64,000 bases of DNA from Solobacterium sp. (GCA_017469885.1 JAFUFO010000039.1:1-64000); one strand, 5' to 3'. Positions 51,577 to 60,752 are shown, numbered from the stretch's first letter. The notes: generated by a model not told the origin, from the sequence alone. Numbers and translations: made by a program.

Positions 51577-52890
51577 TTATTCACTGACTTTTTTACGGGC
51601 GATAATATGAATCGGCGTTCCTTCAAAATCAAAGGCTTCACGCAATGAATTCTCAATAAACCGTTCGTAGGTAAAGTGCATCAGCTTTGGATCATTACAG
51701 GAAAGGACAAAGGTCGGCGGCTGTACGTTTACCTGTGTTGCGTAGTAAATGCGGAACCGTTTTCCGTTTCTGGCAGGCGCAGGTGTTGTGACCTGCGTAT
51801 CCGCAATAACCTCATTCAGTACATTCGTCGGAATCCGGCGACGACTGTTTTCCGCAACCCGTTCCGCAAGCGGCAGAAGCTGAGTTACCCGCTGTCCGGT
51901 TTTTGCGGAGATGAAGAGTACCGGCGCATAGGAAAGATACACAAACTCTTTCCGCACCTTTTCAGTAAACTCATTCATTGTTCTGCCGTCTTTTTCGACA
52001 GTATCCCACTTGTTTACGGCAATGATTACCGGTTTTCCGGCTTCATGCGCATAACCTGCCACATGTTTGTCCTGTTCACGGATTCCGGCTTCCGCATCGA
52101 TCAGGAATACAGCGACATCACAGGATTCGATTGCGGACAGTGCCCGCAGAACCGAATACTTTTCAATGGATTCATATACACGTCCGCGTTTGCGGATTCC
52201 TGCAGTGTCGACGATGACATAGGGTTTTCCGTCATAGACAAATGCGCTGTCAACCGCATCCCGGGTCGTCCCCTGTTCGTTTGCGACAATCGCACGGTCT
52301 TCTTTCAGAATTGCATTGACCAGTGATGATTTTCCGACATTCGGTTCACCGATGACTGCGATCCGCAGCCCTTCGGATTCATCATGTGCTTCCTCTTCCG
52401 GAAATTTTGCCACACAGGCATCCAGAAGATCACCAATACCGATACCATGCACACCGGAAACCGCAATCGGGTCCCCTACGCCAAGCGCATAGAACTCATA
52501 GATATTCGCAAGCCTCGATTCATCATCAATCTGATTTACGGCAAGCACGACCGGTTTGCTGGATTTCTGCAGCATACGCGCAATGTACTTGTCATCATCG
52601 GTCAGACCAAATTTTCCGTTCACAACAAAAATGATCACATCCGCCTCTTCCAAAGCGATGGATACCTGGGCCTGAATCTCCTTCTGGTACGGCTGATCAG
52701 CCAGCTGAATGCCGCCGGTATCGATCAGACGGAACGAATGTCCGGTCCACTCCGCTCTTGCGTAAATGCGGTCTCTGGTAACTCCCGGCACATCCTCCAC
52801 AATGGAAACACGGGCGCCTGCGATTCTGTTAAAAATCGTTGACTTTCCGACATTCGGACGGCCAACGATTGCGATAACTCCCTGATTCAC
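51577..52890 (-). CDS. der: Ribosome biogenesis GTPase Der (EngA)
   Basis: Two tandem GTPase domains and a KH-like C-terminal domain, 437 residues. First P-loop GRPNVGKST at 10-18, second GEPNVGKSS near 180. It assists 50S assembly. The start is GTG 52890, overlapping the cmk stop by 4 bases (GTGA), with GGAGGAAG upstream. The cmk-der order is common in Firmicutes. Confidence 0.96.
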   Translation of the reverse strand: MNQGVIAIVGRPNVGKSTIFNRIAGARVSIVEDVPGVTRDRIYARAEWTGHSFRLIDTGGIQLADQPYQKEIQAQVSIALEEADVIIFVVNGKFGLTDDDKYIARMLQKSSKPVVLAVNQIDDESRLANIYEFYALGVGDPIAVSGVHGIGIGDLLDACVAKFPEEEAHDESEGLRIAVIGEPNVGKSSLVNAILKEDRAIVANEQGTTRDAVDSAFVYDGKPYVIVDTAGIRKRGRVYESIEKYSVLRALSAIESCDVAVFLIDAEAGIREQDKHVAGYAHEAGKPVIIAVNKWDTVEKDGRTMNEFTEKVRKEFVYLSYAPVLFISAKTGQRVTQLLPLAERVAENSRRRIPTNVLNEVIADTQVTTPAPARNGKRFRIYYATQVNVQPPTFVLSCNDPKLMHFTYERFIENSLREAFDFEGTPIHIIARKKVSE

Positions 52891-53564
52891 TTTGCTTCCT
52901 CCGCTTCAAGGAACGGGCGGGCAATTTCGTAAATACGTTCTGTGACTTCTTCAATCGTAAGATCAGATGTGTCGATTTCAATCGCATCGTCTGCTTTCCG
53001 CAGCGGTGAGAATTCGCGGTTCATGTCCTGCTCATCGCGTGCCTTGATTTCCGCTTCCAGCGTTTCGACATCAGATGTTTCGATTCCGTTTTCAATATTC
53101 TGAAGATATCTGCGCATCGCACGTGCACGGGCAGATGCGGTCATATAGATCTTCACTTCCGCATCGGTCAGAACAACGGTACCGATGTCTCTGCCGTCCA
53201 TGATAAAACCCTTGGCACGGGCCATTTCCTGCTGGCGTTTAACAAGGTCACGCCGTACATTCTGCAGTTTGGATACATCACTGGCACGCATGGAAACCTC
53301 ATCTTCACGGATTGCCTTACTCACATCTTCTCCGTCAAGGAATACTTTTCCATCCGGTGTAAGTTCAATTACCGTATCTTCCAGCATCTTGCAGACACCG
53401 GCTTCATCATCCATAGCAAGTCCCTTCCGCAGTGCTTTTAAAGCTGTGCAGCGGTACATAGCGCCTGTATCAAGATGAACATATCCGAGCTTCTTGCAGA
53501 GCTCTTTGGCAATGGTGCTTTTGCCTGCGGCACTCGGGCCGTCAATCGCAATATTAATTCTCAT
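52887..53564 (-). CDS. cmk: Cytidylate kinase
   Basis: Phosphorylates CMP and dCMP, 225 residues. P-loop GPSAAGKST (9-17); CMP-binding and lid motifs [10 protein letters not shown] and [18 protein letters not shown] overlaps the 3' end of the preceding gene, whose stop is one base from the cmk ATG, so translation is coupled. Confidence 0.96.
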   Translation of the reverse strand: MRINIAIDGPSAAGKSTIAKELCKKLGYVHLDTGAMYRCTALKALRKGLAMDDEAGVCKMLEDTVIELTPDGKVFLDGEDVSKAIREDEVSMRASDVSKLQNVRRDLVKRQQEMARAKGFIMDGRDIGTVVLTDAEVKIYMTASARARAMRRYLQNIENGIETSDVETLEAEIKARDEQDMNREFSPLRKADDAIEIDTSDLTIEEVTERIYEIARPFLEAEEAK

Positions 53565-53565
53565 A

Positions 53566-54591
53566 TCAGCTGATCACTCCTTTGGACAGAAGCACCCAGT
53601 AGACGACCACGCCAAGCACAAGCGCAAGTGCGATGATCAGAATAATCAGAACGATATTCAGAATCTGATTCGTCCGGTGCATCTTATCATTTACATCATT
53701 CAGATTGTCTTCATAGTCAACCATCTGAGAACGGATCATGGATGTTTCATTGAGAAGCTGCTGTTCCCGTGTCGGACGGCTGTTGTAATAATCATTTTCA
53801 TCCGTTTCATCACGAACCGTTTTTCTCGGACGTCTCGCTGTTTCCGGTTTCTGTGAATTGTCGATCATCCGTCGAACTTCCGCCGCAATGTCATCTTTTG
53901 TCATTGTGCGGGGATCATCGATGAAATCATCCTCTGCGGTATCATCCAGAGCCTGCTCTTCATCAAACATTTCATCTTTCCAGCGCTGGTTTTTCGCAGT
54001 CTTCTTTGCCGGCTTTGTCGCAAATGAAATATCTGCCGTATCATTCTCTACGGGTGCAGGTTTCGGCTCTCTGACCGGTTCACGGCGGTTATCCTGGCTG
54101 ATCGGTTTGATGATCGCAGGCTCTTCCTCATCCGGATACGGTTTGGACGGTGCCTTCGGTGTCTCTCCTCTCAGATTGCGGAGAATGTCGAGGTCGGTGT
54201 TTGCGGAGAATGCATTTCCCTGATCAATGTTGTACTGTTTTGCCTCCTGTACAAACTGATTCATATATTCATTGTTGAACGTCGATGTAAAATTCGCGCC
54301 GTTCTGTGAAAACGCATTACTGTAGCCAGGCGCTGGAGCCGGTTCTTCTTTTCTTATCGGCTGCTGAGGAACAGGTTCTGCCTGTGTATACGTCTGCGCA
54401 CGGCGCGGCTGTACCGGAGGCAGTGTTTCAGGCGTATTGGCTTCCGGTGCTTCAAAATTACCCGGCGCAATCTTATTAAGCCGTTCAATATACGGTGAAA
54501 GTTCCGGCGTCTGCTGCGGGCCGGTCTCCGATTCATTCTGAAGACTCTTCCGAAGTTCTTCATATTTAGCTTTACGGGAATATACAGGCAT
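53566..54591 (-). CDS. Tail-anchored membrane protein with disordered cytoplasmic domain
   Basis: A 341-residue protein I do not recognise. Residues 1 to about 290 are charged, Pro/Glu/Gln/Asn-rich and likely disordered. A coiled-coil stretch (QLLNETSMIRSQMVDYEDNL) then leads to a single C-terminal membrane helix (about 315-337), placing the bulk in the cytoplasm. Its coupling to cmk-der and its shape recall accessory divisome or envelope proteins, but no function can be assigned. A GGAG lies about 12 bases ahead of the start. Confidence 0.75.
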   Translation of the reverse strand: MPVYSRKAKYEELRKSLQNESETGPQQTPELSPYIERLNKIAPGNFEAPEANTPETLPPVQPRRAQTYTQAEPVPQQPIRKEEPAPAPGYSNAFSQNGANFTSTFNNEYMNQFVQEAKQYNIDQGNAFSANTDLDILRNLRGETPKAPSKPYPDEEEPAIIKPISQDNRREPVREPKPAPVENDTADISFATKPAKKTAKNQRWKDEMFDEEQALDDTAEDDFIDDPRTMTKDDIAAEVRRMIDNSQKPETARRPRKTVRDETDENDYYNSRPTREQQLLNETSMIRSQMVDYEDNLNDVNDKMHRTNQILNIVLIILIIALALVLGVVVYWVLLSKGVIS

Positions 54592-54617
54592 TTTCTACAT
54601 TTCTCCAAACAACCTTC

Positions 54618-54626
54618 ATTATAGCA
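54618..54626 (-). promoter_or_regulatory. Extended -10 promoter of the tail-anchored protein-cmk-der operon
   Basis: Minus-strand TGCTATAAT about 27 bases ahead of the start codon; weak -35. Confidence 0.5.
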
Positions 54627-54650
54627 TGATTATCACATGTCTCTATGCAA

Positions 54651-55241
54651 TCATCGATGCAGGATCGGAGAAATCCGTTTATACAGCGCGATCGTAATAA
54701 GACTTGTCACTATGGCTTTGATCAGGTTGAACGGAGCTGTTGCGAACAGCACAAACGTAAGACGGTCCTTAATGGCAGGAATCAGTGCAGATCCCATTCC
54801 GATCAATGCGTCCATCGGCATGTGATAAAAGTAGGAATATGCCGGAAGCAGTACCAGACCATTGAGCAGTGCTCCGACTACAATCAGACATGCACTTCCG
54901 ACAAGCAGTCCGCGAATGGCATTCTGACGTGTTTTATTCCGGTGATAAATAATGACTGCCGGAAGCACAAATGACAGACCGATCAGGAAGTTGGCGGTTT
55001 CACCGACATATGCGGTCATCGTGCCTGTAAACATCAGATTCAGGATGATCTTCAGTGCTTCAATTGCGACTGCAGGAAGCGAGCCAAGCGCAAATCCGCC
55101 CATCAGAACAACGACTTCACTGAAGTCCAGTTTGTAGAATGGCGGAAAAAACGGAAGCGGAATTTCCGCAAGCATGATTACGAAGGCGACTGCGCCAAGC
55201 ACGGCGACTTTTGCGATGATTGAAGTTGTGGTGTTTTTCAT
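54651..55241 (-). CDS. ribU: ECF transporter riboflavin-binding subunit RibU
   Basis: S-component of an energy-coupling factor transporter, 196 residues with six hydrophobic segments. The N-terminal FFPPFYKLDFSEVVVLMGGFALG segment is typical of RibU. An FMN riboswitch lies directly upstream, which makes riboflavin the very likely substrate. The shared ECF ATPases and T-component are encoded elsewhere. Confidence 0.92.
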   Translation of the reverse strand: MKNTTTSIIAKVAVLGAVAFVIMLAEIPLPFFPPFYKLDFSEVVVLMGGFALGSLPAVAIEALKIILNLMFTGTMTAYVGETANFLIGLSFVLPAVIIYHRNKTRQNAIRGLLVGSACLIVVGALLNGLVLLPAYSYFYHMPMDALIGMGSALIPAIKDRLTFVLFATAPFNLIKAIVTSLITIALYKRISPILHR

Positions 55242-55261
55242 CTGGTTTCTCCTTTGCCCAT

Positions 55262-55290
55262 AAAAAATGAGGCTCTGTGAAAAACCTCAA
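55262..55290 (-). terminator. Riboswitch-controlled terminator ahead of ribU
   Basis: Minus-strand TGAGG / CCTCA stem followed by six T, between the FMN aptamer and the ribU ribosome binding site. Confidence 0.7.
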
Positions 55291-55315
55291 GGAAATTGAT
55301 AAAAGAAAATAACTC

Positions 55316-55423
55316 TTCCATCCAGACTGTACTGTCGCCACCGGAATTGCACCGGTTCAGGCAGATGCCTCGCGGGGTATACCGCCGATCGGGAATTTCA
55401 CCCTGCCCTGAGTTTCTTCCCTG
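55316..55423 (-). promoter_or_regulatory. FMN riboswitch (RFN element)
   Basis: The minus strand shows conserved RFN blocks in order: GGGCAGGGTGAAATTCCCGA, CGGCGGTA, ACCGGTGCAATTCCGGTGG, CGACAGT and AGTCTGGATGG. FMN binding should promote termination at 55262-55290 and reduce RibU synthesis. Confidence 0.96.
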
Positions 55424-55425
55424 TA

Positions 55426-55453
55426 ATTATATCGCTGCAGGATAAATACACAA
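55426..55453 (-). promoter_or_regulatory. Promoter of the riboswitch-ribU transcript
   Basis: Minus strand: -35 TTGTGT (55448-55453), 16-base spacer, -10 TATAAT (55426-55431). Confidence 0.7.
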
Positions 55454-55465
55454 CCGATATGCCTG

Positions 55466-55499
55466 TAAAAAAAGAAAGTTTCTGGTTCGAAACTTTCCT
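55466..55499 (-). terminator. Terminator of the coiled-coil membrane protein gene
   Basis: Minus-strand GGAAAGTTTC / GAAACTTTC stem, then seven T. Confidence 0.85.
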
Positions 55500-55512
55500 T
55501 TTATTCTTACAG

Positions 55513-57651
55513 TTATCTGAGTGCGTTCCAGATCACATGAAGCTGTGATGAGAAGATAAGCGCAACAATAACGATTACTACCAGCGCAAGCAGAAGGCAC
55601 AGCAGATAGATCAGTCCGGAGAACTTTTTATCCACACGTGCTGCCCGATACATCACCATCATATGACCGATGATTGAAAGCAGTACAACCGCAATCAGTA
55701 CCGCCGCAAACTTCTCCCTGTTGAAGATCATGATCAGGAAACATAAGACGTATGCCAGAGTTGAGATCGGTGTGTAGATGCTGTTCTGACGAAGAACGGA
55801 GTAGTTATCATTTCCACCGCCCTTCTTTTTCAGCAGCATACCGCAGAGATAGGAAATTCCTGCGGACAATGCAGTGCCGACGATGAAAATCACAAAGAAC
55901 AGCATGACACACGTACCGGCAGACGGTTTCGCTTCGCTGCCGGCAGTTCCCAGCATAGTGCAGATTGCGGACGCAAGTCCGATCAGACCATACTTGGCAG
56001 CGCCGGCCATAACTGCATTCTTAACGGATGAAGCGGCTTTGGGAAGTTCCAGCTGCTTTACAACCTTGTAAATGATGCCGTTGGTATTATCACGCGCTTC
56101 CGTGATCAGTTCCTTTGCATCAAGGTTTTCCGGAACCGTAATGGAAGGCATATGTACCGGCAGCGTACGTACTGCAGTATGTGCCGCAGATGCCGCAACA
56201 GCTGTTTTCTGCTTCACAGAAGTACGCTGTTTTTTCCGGCGGGACTCCAGATAGGCTTCTTCGGCATCCGTCAGTTTCTGATCCAGCTTTTCCGCCGCAT
56301 CTTCTTCGATACGCTCCGGCTCCGGCTCTGCTTCCGGCTCCGCAGCGGATTCCGGTTTGACCGGTTCCGCTTCTGTATGCGGTTCCGGTGTCTGCGCAGA
56401 TCCCTCAGCCGGCTCCGGTTCTGTTGTTTCAACTGTGGTTTCTTCAGTAACCTGTTTCTCCGGTTCTGCAGGAACTTCACAGACAGCCGGTCTGGTTTCT
56501 GTCTCTGCAGGAATCTCTTCTTTGGCAGTTACAGACGGCTCTGCAGGAACAGCCTCTTCCGGTTTTGTTTTTGGCTCTTCTGCTGCTTCTGTCGGCTTTG
56601 GCTCCTCATCCGCCGCAAGTTCCATTTCGAGACGCTTGAGTTCTTCCTGTGCTTTGCGGACACGTTCATTCTCCGCTTTCTGCATCATCTCAAGCCGTTT
56701 CAGGGCTTCCGCTTCCTGCTTTTCCGCTTCAATGCGGGCTTCTTCCTCGATACGGCGGCGTTCTTCAAGCCGTGCACGCTCTGCCTCTTCTTCCTTATTG
56801 GCTTCTGAGAGAGCCGCAAGTGCTTCCTCTTTCCGTCTTGTTTCGACGACGACCTTGTCTTCTTCTTCCTTGCGTTTCAGCGCCAGTGCCGCAAGTTCGG
56901 ATTCAATCCGTTCCGTCATTCGGGAAGCTTCTTCACGCCGCTGCTTTGCGATACGGATCGCTTCCTCTTCTTTCTTACGGGCTTTCTGGAATGCTTCTTC
57001 CTCAGCCTTCATTGCCTTGCGGAATTCGATTTCTTCACGCTTTTTCGCCTGAACTTCCTTCCGTTCCGCCTTCCGCTCCATACTGCGTTTCTGGCTGTCT
57101 TCCTTCCACGCACGATATTTGATGGAACGACGGAGTTTACCCCAGTACATCCGTTTTTTCAGGAATGCGAAGAAACGGCGAATCTGGAATGCACAGAAGC
57201 AGAGGAACTTCCAGATGGCACGTCCGATTGTTTCAAGCAGAAGAATCAGAAGTGTCCAGAGTTCCGCAAGCAGTAATCCGATCCATTGCAGAAAGGAAGC
57301 ACCGCAGTCTTTCAGAACCGACGAAAGCCGTTCCGACGCCTGCTGCGGAGACATACCTTTTGTATTATCCTTTGAACGAACTTTCAGATTCTGAAACAGT
57401 CCCTTCCAGAACATTCCGCTGAACGAAAGAAACTGCCGGAACGCTTCCATGGACGTATGACAGCGTTTTACCTGCGGTACCGAGTTCTTCTCGATCTGTT
57501 TCATTGCCGCACGTAAAATCGCTGCTGCAGCCTCGTTTCTTGCCAGCAACAGATGACCGTTTAATTTCAATACGCGTTTTGACTTATCATTACCCGATGA
57601 GCTCTGAACGCGGTTTGTTTCCGTTTGTCTGTTTTTCTTCTTTTTGGCCAT
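55513..57651 (-). CDS. Large coiled-coil and polytopic membrane protein, unknown function
   Basis: A protein of about 712 residues I do not recognise. A basic N-terminus (MAKKKKNRQTE) is followed by a hydrophobic segment (about 125-160). Then comes a very long charged coiled coil (about 180-350; KAERKEVQAKKREEIEFRKAMK and similar) and a Glu/Pro/Thr-rich disordered stretch (about 350-480). The C-terminal part has about four membrane helices from residue 560 onward. Start: ATG 57651 (MAKKKK) is preferred over a longer hydrophobic start, but no ribosome binding site is evident. The coiled coil suggests a scaffolding role at the membrane; this is inference only. Single-gene unit with its own promoter and terminator. 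Confidence 0.75.
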   Translation of the reverse strand: MAKKKKNRQTETNRVQSSSGNDKSKRVLKLNGHLLLARNEAAAAILRAAMKQIEKNSVPQVKRCHTSMEAFRQFLSFSGMFWKGLFQNLKVRSKDNTKGMSPQQASERLSSVLKDCGASFLQWIGLLLAELWTLLILLLETIGRAIWKFLCFCAFQIRRFFAFLKKRMYWGKLRRSIKYRAWKEDSQKRSMERKAERKEVQAKKREEIEFRKAMKAEEEAFQKARKKEEEAIRIAKQRREEASRMTERIESELAALALKRKEEEDKVVVETRRKEEALAALSEANKEEEAERARLEERRRIEEEARIEAEKQEAEALKRLEMMQKAENERVRKAQEELKRLEMELAADEEPKPTEAAEEPKTKPEEAVPAEPSVTAKEEIPAETETRPAVCEVPAEPEKQVTEETTVETTEPEPAEGSAQTPEPHTEAEPVKPESAAEPEAEPEPERIEEDAAEKLDQKLTDAEEAYLESRRKKQRTSVKQKTAVAASAAHTAVRTLPVHMPSITVPENLDAKELITEARDNTNGIIYKVVKQLELPKAASSVKNAVMAGAAKYGLIGLASAICTMLGTAGSEAKPSAGTCVMLFFVIFIVGTALSAGISYLCGMLLKKKGGGNDNYSVLRQNSIYTPISTLAYVLCFLIMIFNREKFAAVLIAVVLLSIIGHMMVMYRAARVDKKFSGLIYLLCLLLALVVIVIVALIFSSQLHVIWNALR

Positions 57652-57689
57652 ATGAAATAACAATGCCATGCAGATGCATAGCAACAAAT

Positions 57690-57716
57690 ATTATAACTTA
57701 ATAACGCCGTTATTAA
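57690..57716 (-). promoter_or_regulatory. Promoter with perfect palindromic operator candidate
   Basis: The minus-strand -10 TATAAT is at 57690-57695. The 19-base sequence TTAATAACGCCGTTATTAA at 57698-57716, a perfect 9-bp inverted repeat around one base, fills the spacer. This placement fits a repressor or MerR-type activator site. Confidence 0.55.
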
Positions 57717-57737
57717 ATAAGAAAACTCCTCTTTCCA

Positions 57738-57766
57738 ATAAAAAAATACCTGTCGAAACAGGTATC
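57738..57766 (-). terminator. Terminator of efp
   Basis: Minus-strand ATACCTGT / ACAGGTAT stem, then seven T. Confidence 0.85.
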
Positions 57767-57776
57767 TTTTCATGAA

Positions 57777-58337
57777 TTACGCTCTGCCGGAATACTTGCC
57801 GTCAGCGGTGGAGATCACAACCATCTCGCCGTTCTGAATGAAGAGCGGAACACGGATCTCAAGACCGGTTTCCACTTTTGCATTCTTCGTCGCAGATGTT
57901 GCCGTATCACCCTTTACCGCGGGCTCGCACTCAACGATCTGAAGCTCTACCTTATCCGGAAGAATAACGCCGAGAATCTCGCGTCCTTCATACATGGAAA
58001 TTGTGACGTTGTCATTTTCCTTCATGAACTGCTTTTCCCATTCCAGACGGGACTTCGGAATCTCGATCTGTTCATAGGTTTCGTTATCCATGAATACGAA
58101 GTTGTCTCCGTCGTCATAGAGGTACTGCATTTCCTTCTTGTCGATGTGGGCCTGTTCAACCTTGTCACCGCCGGTAAAGGAAATTTCATTGATAACACCG
58201 GTACGCAGATTCTTGACCTTGACTTTGACAATCATCTGACGCATAGCGGTCTTATTGTGATCAATATCAAGGACAGAGTAGATATTCCCGTCATATTCAA
58301 ACGTTGTGCCGGGTTTTAAATCATTAACAATAATCAT
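57777..58337 (-). CDS. efp: Elongation factor P with non-canonical tip loop
   Basis: Relieves ribosome stalling at polyproline, 186 residues, three beta-barrel domains as usual. The tip loop reads HNKTAMRQM (27-35) where most EF-P proteins have a PGKG core. Ungapped comparison with Bacillus EF-P as I recall it puts Met32 at the lysine position that is normally modified, with Lys29 and Arg33 nearby. The rest (NLRTG, FMDNETYEQ, GDTATSATKNAKVETG) is typical, so it is an EF-P rather than a decayed gene. GTAGGAG precedes the start. Confidence 0.95.
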   Translation of the reverse strand: MIIVNDLKPGTTFEYDGNIYSVLDIDHNKTAMRQMIVKVKVKNLRTGVINEISFTGGDKVEQAHIDKKEMQYLYDDGDNFVFMDNETYEQIEIPKSRLEWEKQFMKENDNVTISMYEGREILGVILPDKVELQIVECEPAVKGDTATSATKNAKVETGLEIRVPLFIQNGEMVVISTADGKYSGRA

Positions 58338-58361
58338 ATTATTCTCACTCCTACCACAATA

Positions 58362-58389
58362 ATTTTATTTAGAACACCCCTCTTGTCAA
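58362..58389 (-). promoter_or_regulatory. Promoter of efp
   Basis: Minus strand: -35 TTGACA (58384-58389), 16-base spacer, -10 TAAAAT (58362-58367). Confidence 0.8.
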
Positions 58390-58414
58390 CAATACCAGCC
58401 TGTTCTTTCCGGAG

Positions 58415-58431
58415 AAAAAAGTAAATTTTTT
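58415..58431 (+). promoter_or_regulatory. AAAA-N5-TTTT box upstream of comGA
   Basis: Six A, then GTAAA, then six T. This fits the AT-box half of a ComK site (AAAA-N5-TTTT). Only one box is seen, whereas ComK of Bacillus uses two; a chance A/T-rich match is possible. Confidence 0.3.
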
Positions 58432-58489
58432 CGTGTTTCCGCGTGTATTTTTGAATTTCGACGCAATAAAGAATGGTGAAGGAGGCAGA

Positions 58490-59464
58490 ATGAAAGCTCG
58501 ACTGATTCATATCCTGTCACTTGCGCTTAAACACCACGTTACCGATATTCACCTGAATCTGAGTGAAGACGGGTGTTCGATCGAGATGCGGGTTGCGGGG
58601 AAAATCCGCCGCGTGCGGACAAAACCGGATGATGAACATTTCTTTCATTATCTGATGTATCGGGCAAATCTTGATCTCTCCTCCGCACTCGAGCCCCAGA
58701 CAGGCCGCTTTGAAGAAACTGTCGGCGGAAAGACACTTGCCCTCCGGTTTGCGGTTGTGTCAAGTTATCGTGTCACAAGCGGAGTACTGCGGATACTGAA
58801 CAACCATGAAGATCTTACGATCGCACAGCTGAGCGCTGACCCGAGCCAGGCTGAATGGCTTTCCGGCATCTGTATGCATCGCAGCGGCCTGTATGTATTC
58901 TCCGGGCCCACGGGAAGCGGAAAGACTACGACGCTGTATACGATTCTGAATGAAGTGCGTGGAAAGAAGATATTTACGCTGGAAGACCCGATTGAAGTAC
59001 TCAGCGGAAAGTACGTGCAGCTCGCGGTAAACGACAAACGCCATCTGTCGTATGCGGATGGAATCCGTCAGCTGATGAGGCATGACCCGGATATTGTGAT
59101 GATCGGAGAGATCAGGGATTCCATCGCCGCAGAAATGGCAGTCCGCTGTGCACTGACCGGTCACCTCGTACTGACCTCCATACATTCCGGATCCTGTGTC
59201 AGTGCGATCAACCGGATGATCGATCTTGGCGTGAATGAATTACAGCTTGCGGATACACTGTCCGGAATAGCCAATCAGCGGCTGTATGACACCGCAGACG
59301 GGCGAAAAATCGGCGTATACGAAATCATGGACCGAAAGGAGGTGAACTACTATTTCCAGAATCATTCTACAAGCACAGCGTTTGTCCCGCTTTCGATTAA
59401 GCTTCAGGAAGCGGTTCAATGCGGACTCGTGGATCCGGAACAGGCGGCACAGGATCTGTCTTGA
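58490..59464 (+). CDS. comGA: ComGA: competence pseudopilus assembly ATPase
   Basis: GspE/PilB-type hexameric ATPase of 324 residues powering pseudopilus assembly for DNA uptake. Walker A is GPTGSGKTT (139-147), Asp box DPDIVMIGEIRD, and His box LTGHLVLTSIHSG are present. The N-terminal domain is short, as in ComGA. ATG 58490 follows GAAGGAGG; the longer frame adds 19 unlike residues. First gene of a seven-gene comG operon. Confidence 0.92.
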   Translation: MKARLIHILSLALKHHVTDIHLNLSEDGCSIEMRVAGKIRRVRTKPDDEHFFHYLMYRANLDLSSALEPQTGRFEETVGGKTLALRFAVVSSYRVTSGVLRILNNHEDLTIAQLSADPSQAEWLSGICMHRSGLYVFSGPTGSGKTTTLYTILNEVRGKKIFTLEDPIEVLSGKYVQLAVNDKRHLSYADGIRQLMRHDPDIVMIGEIRDSIAAEMAVRCALTGHLVLTSIHSGSCVSAINRMIDLGVNELQLADTLSGIANQRLYDTADGRKIGVYEIMDRKEVNYYFQNHSTSTAFVPLSIKLQEAVQCGLVDPEQAAQDLS

Positions 59465-59468
59465 CCGC

Positions 59469-60431
59469 ATGGATTGTGAAGGCATCGCAAAGCTGATGCG
59501 AAATGGATTCACCCTGCAGGAAACACTCGCGCTCCTGGAAACGCCGGGCAACCGCCGCGTGTTTCAGCACATCGCTTCCATGCTGGAACAGGGTGAGCTC
59601 CCCGACCGTTTTTTTCCGGATCTCTGTCCCCGTGTCTATCGGTCCTATCTGTCCGGTTTTCTCAGCTGTCTGCCGTTCGGAGATGCGATGCAGTTATGCA
59701 TTGAGATTGTGGCAGGAGAAGAAGCCCAGAAGAAAGAGTATGTTCAGGGACTGTTTTATCCATGCATGATGCTGCTGTGTACGATAGCGGGAGTTACCCT
59801 GTTCAATGAATTCTGTTTTCCGCCGTTGCTTTCTCTGATGGAAAGTTTCCATACAACGTCGGCTGATTACCGCCTGCTGCGAATCATCCTGCGGATGATC
59901 GGCATCGCAACCTTTGTCCTGCTTCTGTCAGGCGGTATTCTGCTTGTATGGTCTTCAAGAGAGCGGCACCGGATCGGTGTGTATGTGTTTTTCGCAAAAC
60001 ACCTTCCCTCCTCCATTTATGTACAGTATGAATCCGCTGATTTTATTCGTTACTTCCTCCAGTGCATCCGCATGCGGGTGCCTACCAGAGAAAGTCTGAG
60101 GATTCTGCAGGCTGTACCGCACCGTCCAATCATCCGGTTTCTTGCGGGTGTGCTTGAACGCTGTCTGATCATCGGAGAACCGTTCAGCAGTGCACTCGAC
60201 ATGCCCTGGCTTGATCCGACTCTGATCCGCTTCATGAAGATTGCCTTCTATTCTTCCGAAATGGAATCCATGCTGGAGGGCTATCTTGCCATGTCAAAAG
60301 AACGAAGCCAGCGGCAGTGCAAGAGGATCACCAGAGTTGTCCAGATCCTGTCCTATGCGGCGATCGGAACCATCATCATACTGATCTATCAGATCATGCT
60401 GCTGCCAATGAAACTGCTCGGAGGAATATAA
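59469..60431 (+). CDS. comGB: ComGB: competence pseudopilus membrane platform
   Basis: GspF/PilC-type inner-membrane platform, about 320 residues, with two T2SSF domains and three hydrophobic segments (about 100-125, 150-175, 300-320). Start ATG 59469 lies 4 bases after the comGA stop; it lacks a strong ribosome binding site and is probably coupled. GYLAMSKERSQRQ near the C-terminus is typical. Confidence 0.85.
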   Translation: MDCEGIAKLMRNGFTLQETLALLETPGNRRVFQHIASMLEQGELPDRFFPDLCPRVYRSYLSGFLSCLPFGDAMQLCIEIVAGEEAQKKEYVQGLFYPCMMLLCTIAGVTLFNEFCFPPLLSLMESFHTTSADYRLLRIILRMIGIATFVLLLSGGILLVWSSRERHRIGVYVFFAKHLPSSIYVQYESADFIRYFLQCIRMRVPTRESLRILQAVPHRPIIRFLAGVLERCLIIGEPFSSALDMPWLDPTLIRFMKIAFYSSEMESMLEGYLAMSKERSQRQCKRITRVVQILSYAAIGTIIILIYQIMLLPMKLLGGI

Positions 60432-60446
60432 GAAAGGATGTGAAAC

Positions 60447-60752
60447 ATGAAACTACGATCAAACAAAGGATTCACCCTGCTCGAAATGGTTATTGTGGTT
60501 ACGATCATTGCGGTTCTGTTTCTTCTTACCGTGCCCAATATCCAGAAAACACTTGGCATTGTCGGCAATAAAGGATGCAAGGCACTGACGAAAACCGTCG
60601 ATGCCGCAATCCTTCAGTACCGCCTGGAATACGACGAAAATCCGGGAAGCACAGCCGATCTGATCAATGCGGGACTGCTGAATGATGAACAGACAAAATG
60701 TGATGACGGGAAACGGATCAGTATCTCAAATGGCCAGGCTGTCGCAGGATGA
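60447..60752 (+). CDS. comGC: ComGC: major competence pseudopilin
   Basis: Major pseudopilin of 101 residues. The prepilin cleavage site is KG-FTLLEM with Glu at +5, followed by the hydrophobic helix VIVVTIIAVLFLLTVP. The C-terminal part has YRLEYDENPGSTADLINAGLL, like other ComGC. AAAGGATG precedes the start. Needs a prepilin peptidase (ComC) encoded elsewhere. Confidence 0.93.
   Translation: MKLRSNKGFTLLEMVIVVTIIAVLFLLTVPNIQKTLGIVGNKGCKALTKTVDAAILQYRLEYDENPGSTADLINAGLLNDEQTKCDDGKRISISNGQAVAG

Noticed and set aside
55480-55500. Sequence TGGTTCGAAAC resembling a tRNA T-loop
   Set aside because: It is the loop and arm of the terminator at 55466-55499; no acceptor or anticodon arms are present.
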